Source: Synechococcales cyanobacterium PMM_0003
GTDB taxonomy: Bacteria; Cyanobacteriota; Cyanobacteriia; Pseudanabaenales; Pseudanabaenaceae
DNA: 6,066 nucleotides
Direction of reading: 5' to 3'
NCBI GenBank assembly: GCA_949128015.1
Contig: CASBRC010000118.1
Span: 1-6,066, forward strand
Under the pieces are notes generated by a model that did no database searches, had not been told where the DNA came from, and was given only the letters and a program-made list of their open reading frames with translations. This document shows positions 5,169-6,066 of this stretch, one piece after another (the first letter of the stretch is position 1; every line of letters starts with the position of its first letter). Position numbers and translations under genes: made by a program.

Positions 5169-5188
5169 TTTAGGCGCAAAGCGCTAAA
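5169..5188 (+). repeat. Short hairpin with GGCGC-AAA-GCGC tip before the methyltransferase
   Basis: TTTAGGCGC (5169-5177) pairs with GCGCTAAA (5181-5188) with one bulged G and loop AAA. It ends 12 bases before the methyltransferase start, so it could impede ribosome binding; no Shine-Dalgarno sequence is visible here. Its tip matches those at 3195-3249 and 4976-5014. Confidence 0.5.
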
Positions 5189-5200
5189 TCGCAATCAAAC

Positions 5201-5956
5201 ATGGTGATTTCATCCCCTACGCCGACTTTCTTGGAAGGATATTGGCAAGACGGCTTTAGATTAAAGCAGCATTTGCAAGATTTCTTGAAACTTGATGCAG
5301 CAACAATTACTGAAAAACTGCAAAATTGTCGTTACGATTTAGAAAATTTAGGAAATACCGACTTTGACTGGGAAGAGGCTACAGCTTTTTACAAGGACAA
5401 AGTTGGTGAGATGTATTTATTTAAACTAGGTACTTGGCATCTCGAAAGCAAGGACTATATTGGCGGTACTCTCAAACTAATTGCCGATCAAGCTAAGGGG
5501 CGAGTGCTTGATTTTGGTGGCGGCATTGGCACTCATGCGATCGCATCTGCGAGTTGTCCAAATGTCGATTCGGTAGTCTATTGCGATATTAATCCGATTA
5601 ATCGAGGTTTTGTCGAGTACCGCATTCAGCAGCTAGGGCTAAGCCACAAAGTAGAATTTCGTTCTGAGATTCCCTTAGAAGCGTCACTAGAAGGTCATTT
5701 TGATACAGTTCTATGTTTCGATGTGTTGGAGCATCTGCCCGATCCTAGCGGTCAATTGATGCAGTTTCACAAGATGCTTTCACCCCAAGGAAAAATTATT
5801 GTGAATTGGTATTTCTTTAAAGGCTTTGAAAACGAGCATCCAATTCATTTAGACGATCCTAAAACAGTAGATACATTTTTCCGCACATTACAAAGTAATT
5901 TTCTTGAGGTGTTTCAACCTCACTTAATTACAGCTAGATGCTATCGAAAAATGTAA
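5201..5956 (+). CDS. Class I SAM-dependent methyltransferase
   Basis: This 251-residue protein has a Rossmann-fold methyltransferase domain. Motif I is VLDFGGGIGT (102-111), the SAM-ribose acidic residue is probably Asp129 in VVYCDIN, and motif IV is FDTVLCFDVLEHLPDP (167-182), followed by the strand LSPQGKIIVNWYFF. About 100 residues precede motif I. They include an aromatic/charged stretch (WEEATAFYKDKVGEMYLF, about 57-74) that may form the substrate lid. The substrate cannot be read from the sequence. Being downstream of phycobilisome genes recalls CpcM, the asparagine methyltransferase of phycobiliprotein beta subunits, but I see no specific CpcM signature, and the neighbouring phycobiliprotein-like protein lacks the methylated-loop asparagine. 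Two hairpins and a terminator separate it from the linker gene, so it is probably transcribed on its own. The ATG at 5201 has no clear Shine-Dalgarno sequence. Confidence 0.82.
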   Translation: MVISSPTPTFLEGYWQDGFRLKQHLQDFLKLDAATITEKLQNCRYDLENLGNTDFDWEEATAFYKDKVGEMYLFKLGTWHLESKDYIGGTLKLIADQAKGRVLDFGGGIGTHAIASASCPNVDSVVYCDINPINRGFVEYRIQQLGLSHKVEFRSEIPLEASLEGHFDTVLCFDVLEHLPDPSGQLMQFHKMLSPQGKIIVNWYFFKGFENEHPIHLDDPKTVDTFFRTLQSNFLEVFQPHLITARCYRKM

Positions 5957-5960
5957 TTTG

Positions 5961-5973
5961 CCAATTTAATTGG
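5961..5973 (+). terminator. Weak hairpin just after the methyltransferase
   Basis: CCAATT-T-AATTGG lies four bases after the stop codon. The stem is only six base pairs, AT-rich and without a following T-run, so it is at best a poor terminator. Confidence 0.2.
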
Positions 5974-5999
5974 GTATTGCATTTTCAATCTTCATCAAA

Positions 6000-6021
6000 T
6001 TAAATTGCGATCGCAATTTAA
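6000..6021. repeat. 22-bp perfect palindrome centred on a HIP1 site
   Basis: TTAAATTGCGA is followed directly by its exact reverse complement, so the HIP1 octamer GCGATCGC (6007-6014) is extended by seven matching bases on each side. It is the only HIP1 copy in the window that lies outside the annotated genes. Confidence 0.85.
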
Positions 6022-6066
6022 CGCGCCACTTTGCTTAAGTCCCTGCAAAACTTTGGTATGCTCTTC

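Noticed and set aside
5140..5187. 15-codon frame before the methyltransferase as a leader peptide
   Set aside because: No ribosome binding site, no runs of a regulatory amino acid, and its end coincides with a hairpin that explains the sequence better.
5995..6066. Minus-strand frame open from the window edge to a TGA at 5995, possibly the C-terminal end of a convergent gene
   Set aside because: Only 23 codons are visible, other frames are also open for similar lengths, and no motif is recognisable. It is possible but not supported.

Overview
The window looks like chromosomal DNA of a cyanobacterium. It encodes a phycobiliprotein-like protein and a phycobilisome linker. It also holds nine copies of the HIP1 octamer GCGATCGC (starts at 466, 478, 766, 1861, 2438, 2783, 4943, 5537, 6007), where about 0.1 would be expected by chance in 6 kb. 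The many intergenic hairpins recall Pseudanabaena-like filamentous cyanobacteria, but that is an impression from memory and not a placement.

Left part (1-3118), all on the minus strand. The window opens inside the N-terminal end of a protein with a phospholipase-D-like fold of the kind fused to SNF2/DEAD helicases (start 299). A 20-bp terminator-like hairpin (335-377) separates it from a 529-residue multi-pass membrane protein built of repeated TM_helix (CmpX / mechanosensitive-channel-related) units (384-1973). Upstream lies a DrrA-type ABC transporter ATPase (2108-3118) with no permease gene in view.

Central spacer (3119-3621). This 503-bp gap lies between divergent genes. It has no gene I can support but contains four different perfect or near-perfect palindromes, with stems up to 29 bp. 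Because the flanking genes diverge, these cannot be ordinary terminators of either.

Right part (3622-5956), plus strand. A phycobiliprotein-like gene is followed after 128 bp by a single-domain phycobilisome linker, then a hairpin terminator, a second 27-bp palindrome, and a class I SAM-dependent methyltransferase. The phycobiliprotein-like protein keeps the bilin-attachment cysteine and the following aspartate, but lacks the PGGNAY-type loop found in ordinary allophycocyanin and phycocyanin subunits. It is therefore not a standard antenna subunit. The linker has an unusual C-terminal extension. Together they could form a small specialised bilin-protein/linker complex; this is inference.

The most unusual signal is a set of intergenic palindromes with unrelated stems but recurring tips. 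Three share an NTC triloop closed by C-G. Three others share a GGCG(Y)NAAGCGC tip. At two places in the window one of each class occurs close together, in the same order.
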